Below are positions 63,940 through 64,000 of a stretch of DNA of 64,000 nucleotides, piece after piece. Position numbers and translations under genes: made by a program. Under the pieces are notes generated by a model that saw nothing but the letters and a program-made list of their open reading frames with translations, had not been told where the DNA came from and did no database searches. Within the stretch, counting starts at the first letter, position 1; each line of letters begins with the position of its first letter. This DNA is from Neptunicella marina (GTDB lineage: Bacteria; Pseudomonadota; Gammaproteobacteria; Enterobacterales; Alteromonadaceae). The stretch covers positions 31,603 to 95,602 of the forward strand of contig NZ_JACNEP010000013.1 in assembly GCF_014270035.1 (NCBI RefSeq). The letters run 5' to 3'.

Positions 63940-64000
63940 TGCTTTGCTTTCTTTTTATCGCGAACCCACAAGACTGAGCCGTTTGTTTTCTTCATCTCAA
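63921..64000 (-). CDS. Partial cassette gene (C-terminus only)
   Basis: The last ~26 residues, ending TNGSVLWVRDKKKAKQLN and KSR, are seen before a TAA inside the attC; they are rich in Lys. The rest lies beyond the window, so no family can be assigned. Confidence 0.55.
   Translation of the reverse strand, partial: EMKKTNGSVLWVRDKKKAKQLNKSR

Overview
The window reads as chromosome of a polysaccharide-degrading gammaproteobacterium of marine type (Cellvibrionales or Alteromonadales-like). This rests on a GH2 glycosidase at the left edge, an RcnR/RcnA pair very close to the enterobacterial one, a full-length KatG, a LytS/LytTR system and an integron cassette array with short marine-type attC sites. 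No rRNA, tRNA, phage, CRISPR array or transposase gene was seen. The species cannot be fixed from this window.

Layout. (1) 1-7.3 kb: end of a GH2 glycosidase gene, then an ABC ATPase plus a permease fused to an M1-type metallopeptidase, divergent from a LytS-like kinase and LytTR regulator. (2) 7.3-11 kb: an orphan addiction-module protein, a HEPN-motif protein, several palindromes, and two ~300-bp direct repeats around a secreted esterase gene. (3) 11-16 kb: azoreductase/deaminase pair with divergent LysR regulator, RcnR/RcnA with two tandem operators, and a decayed HxlR regulator beside a RutE-like nitroreductase. (4) 16-53 kb: about fifty small genes, mostly on the minus strand, many for N-acetyltransferases, GFA proteins, cupins, hydrolases and small membrane proteins. 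It includes a subclass B1 metallo-beta-lactamase with all six zinc ligands, KatG, an EAL/GAF protein, an ornithine/diaminopimelate-type decarboxylase, a YoaK/LysE/DUF3185 cluster and an AraC/SDR pair. Three genes here are broken. (5) about 54-64 kb: an integron cassette array read on the minus strand, with ten clear attC sites and several degenerate ones. Cassettes carry HigBA, a ParE/ribbon-helix-helix pair, GNAT, GFA, VOC, tautomerase, XRE and membrane proteins. The array runs off the right edge, so attI and the integrase should lie beyond 64000.

A family of ~264-279 bp elements with terminal inverted repeats and TA target duplications (IS630/Tc1-type MITEs) occurs three times plus one remnant. 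One copy has inserted into the start of a DUF3465 gene and seems to supply its start codon; another supplies the last base of a neighbouring stop codon.

Working together: the LytS/LytTR and ABC-peptidase genes look like one peptide- or envelope-responsive unit. RcnR/RcnA is a complete Ni/Co efflux switch. Most 16-53 kb genes look like single-gene or two-gene units, an accessory zone in gene content, but I found no convincing attC sites there and do not call it part of the array.
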